Assembly: GCA_026418755.1 (NCBI GenBank)
Contig: JAOAAR010000014.1
Span: forward strand, 1 to 14,074
Reading direction: 5' to 3'
Length of the DNA: 14,074 bases
Source of the DNA: Planctomycetota bacterium
GTDB lineage: Bacteria; Planctomycetota; SKW154
The notes beneath the pieces are model-generated. The model saw nothing but the letters and a program-made list of their open reading frames with translations, was not told the origin of the DNA and searched no databases. How positions within the stretch are numbered: position 1 is the stretch's first letter; each line of letters opens with the position of its first letter. The position numbers were made by a program, and so were the translations under genes. Below, piece by piece: positions 13,376-14,074 of this stretch.

Positions 13376-14074
13376 CTATTTCGAAAGTATTTCGATGCGC
13401 TCGACGATTAGAATCGGCACATCCCAGCCTGTTACCTTCTTCACAGTCCCGATTATCCCCACCTGCTTGGAAAGATAATCGTCTAACCTTATCTCGCTTC
13501 TCGACGGCTTCAAGTAATACTTGACAGGACCATCGCCCGTCTCAAGGAGTTTGTACTTCGTGCCTTCAGGACCTTCAACATAAGGACCGAAATCGGAGAC
13601 CGTTCCTACTGCAGTATATTTTAATTCTCGTTTCCCGGACTCCGCTGCCATTCTCTCCGCTATCTCTTTCGCTTCCCGCAGTCTCTTCTCCGTCTCTTCT
13701 CTGCTCTCTTCCGCTTCCTTCAATTTTCGTTCCAAGTCAGCAACCCGTCTTTCCCGTTCTTCTCTCTCCCTGCGAATTTCGTTCAACTCCGATTCCTTTT
13801 TTCTTAATCTGGCATCCAACTCCTCATACTGCTTCCGTATCTCCGCCAATTCCTTCTCAAGAGCCTTCTCCCTCTCAGTAGGCTCCGTAACAGTCGGCTG
13901 TGGCTTGCTGTTTTCAGGTTCCCTCTCCCCAGTCTGTTCCAACTTCACGAACTTCGCCGCAACCCAAAGATACATCCCTTCCGGCGGCTTTATCTTAAAC
14001 CATTGCTCCTTTTCACCTACTATCACTACCTTGTCCCCCTTGTTGAGCGTCCCCATCACCGTGTCCCCTTTCTC
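13376..14074 (-). CDS. SH3 / coiled-coil / OB-like domain protein, 5' end outside window
   Basis: 232 codons are visible. The frame is open to the window edge (EKGDTVMGTLNKGD before any secure start), so the true N-terminus and probably a signal peptide are missing. The first 45 or so residues are the second half of a bacterial SH3 domain (GDKVVIVGEKEQWFKIKPP, LWVAAKFVKL). A short polar linker follows, then a long charged coiled coil (about residues 70-155: EKALEKELAEIRKQYEELDA and onward). The final 75 or so residues form a beta-rich, OB-like domain (YTAVGTVSDFGPYVEGPEG, KQVGIIGTVKKV, VPILIVERIEIL). Bacterial SH3 domains usually bind peptidoglycan or act outside the membrane. The gene precedes rny by 67 nt on the same strand. 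Exact function is unknown. Confidence 0.75.
   Translation of the reverse strand, partial: EKGDTVMGTLNKGDKVVIVGEKEQWFKIKPPEGMYLWVAAKFVKLEQTGEREPENSKPQPTVTEPTEREKALEKELAEIRKQYEELDARLRKKESELNEIRREREERERRVADLERKLKEAEESREETEKRLREAKEIAERMAAESGKRELKYTAVGTVSDFGPYVEGPEGTKYKLLETGDGPVKYYLKPSRSEIRLDDYLSKQVGIIGTVKKVTGWDVPILIVERIEILSK

Noticed and set aside
1..14074. Defence system, prophage, transposon or CRISPR array
   Set aside because: No transposase, integrase, phage, nuclease-defence or regularly spaced repeats seen; nearly all genes are housekeeping or envelope types.

Overview
The window looks like a core-genome stretch from an uncultured or poorly studied diderm-type bacterium of moderate GC content. 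The mix is: minor pseudopilins carrying extra domains, a lectin-like HEAT-type exported protein, an SH3/coiled-coil protein beside RNase Y, and glycyl-tRNA synthetase with a separate beta chain. This suggests a Planctomycetota/PVC-like or candidate-phylum lineage, but that is an inference from protein style only. No transposase, phage gene, CRISPR array or other clear sign of recent transfer is seen.

Left block (1-4022, minus strand, read right to left): nadD, then three prepilin-like genes in the order GspI/PilV-like, GspJ/PilW-like and GspK/PilX-like (the last cut by the window edge). The middle one is a 785-residue composite. Its pseudopilin fold appears to be interrupted by a sialidase-type propeller, which is itself interrupted by DUF2341 and a NIDO-like module. 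The third protein carries its own DUF2341, so the same binding-type module sits in two neighbouring pilus-tip-type proteins.

Centre-left (4165-5744, plus strand): infA (TTG start), rpmJ (39 codons) and an exported SurA/PpiC-type prolyl isomerase (GTG start), tightly packed. They are transcribed away from nadD across a 199-nt divergent gap. A tRNA-Ala(UGC) gene on the minus strand converges on them.

Centre (5937-9146, minus strand): cvpA and an exported repeat/lectin-like protein, the latter with a clear TTGAAA-16-TATAAT promoter. To their right, and upstream of them in transcription, are three genes transcribed in the order DUF350 membrane protein, membrane-anchored orphan, QueG-like iron-sulfur protein.

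Island at 9330-9606 (plus strand): a complete, isolated small transcription unit between two minus-strand blocks. It has an A/T-tract region, a promoter, a leader with two interleaved inverted repeats, a strong Shine-Dalgarno, a 24-codon ORF for a Cys/Lys-rich peptide, and a strong intrinsic terminator. It is the most novel-looking element in the window.

Right block (9644-14074, minus strand): an SH3/coiled-coil protein (5' end outside the window), rny and glyS, probably one operon.
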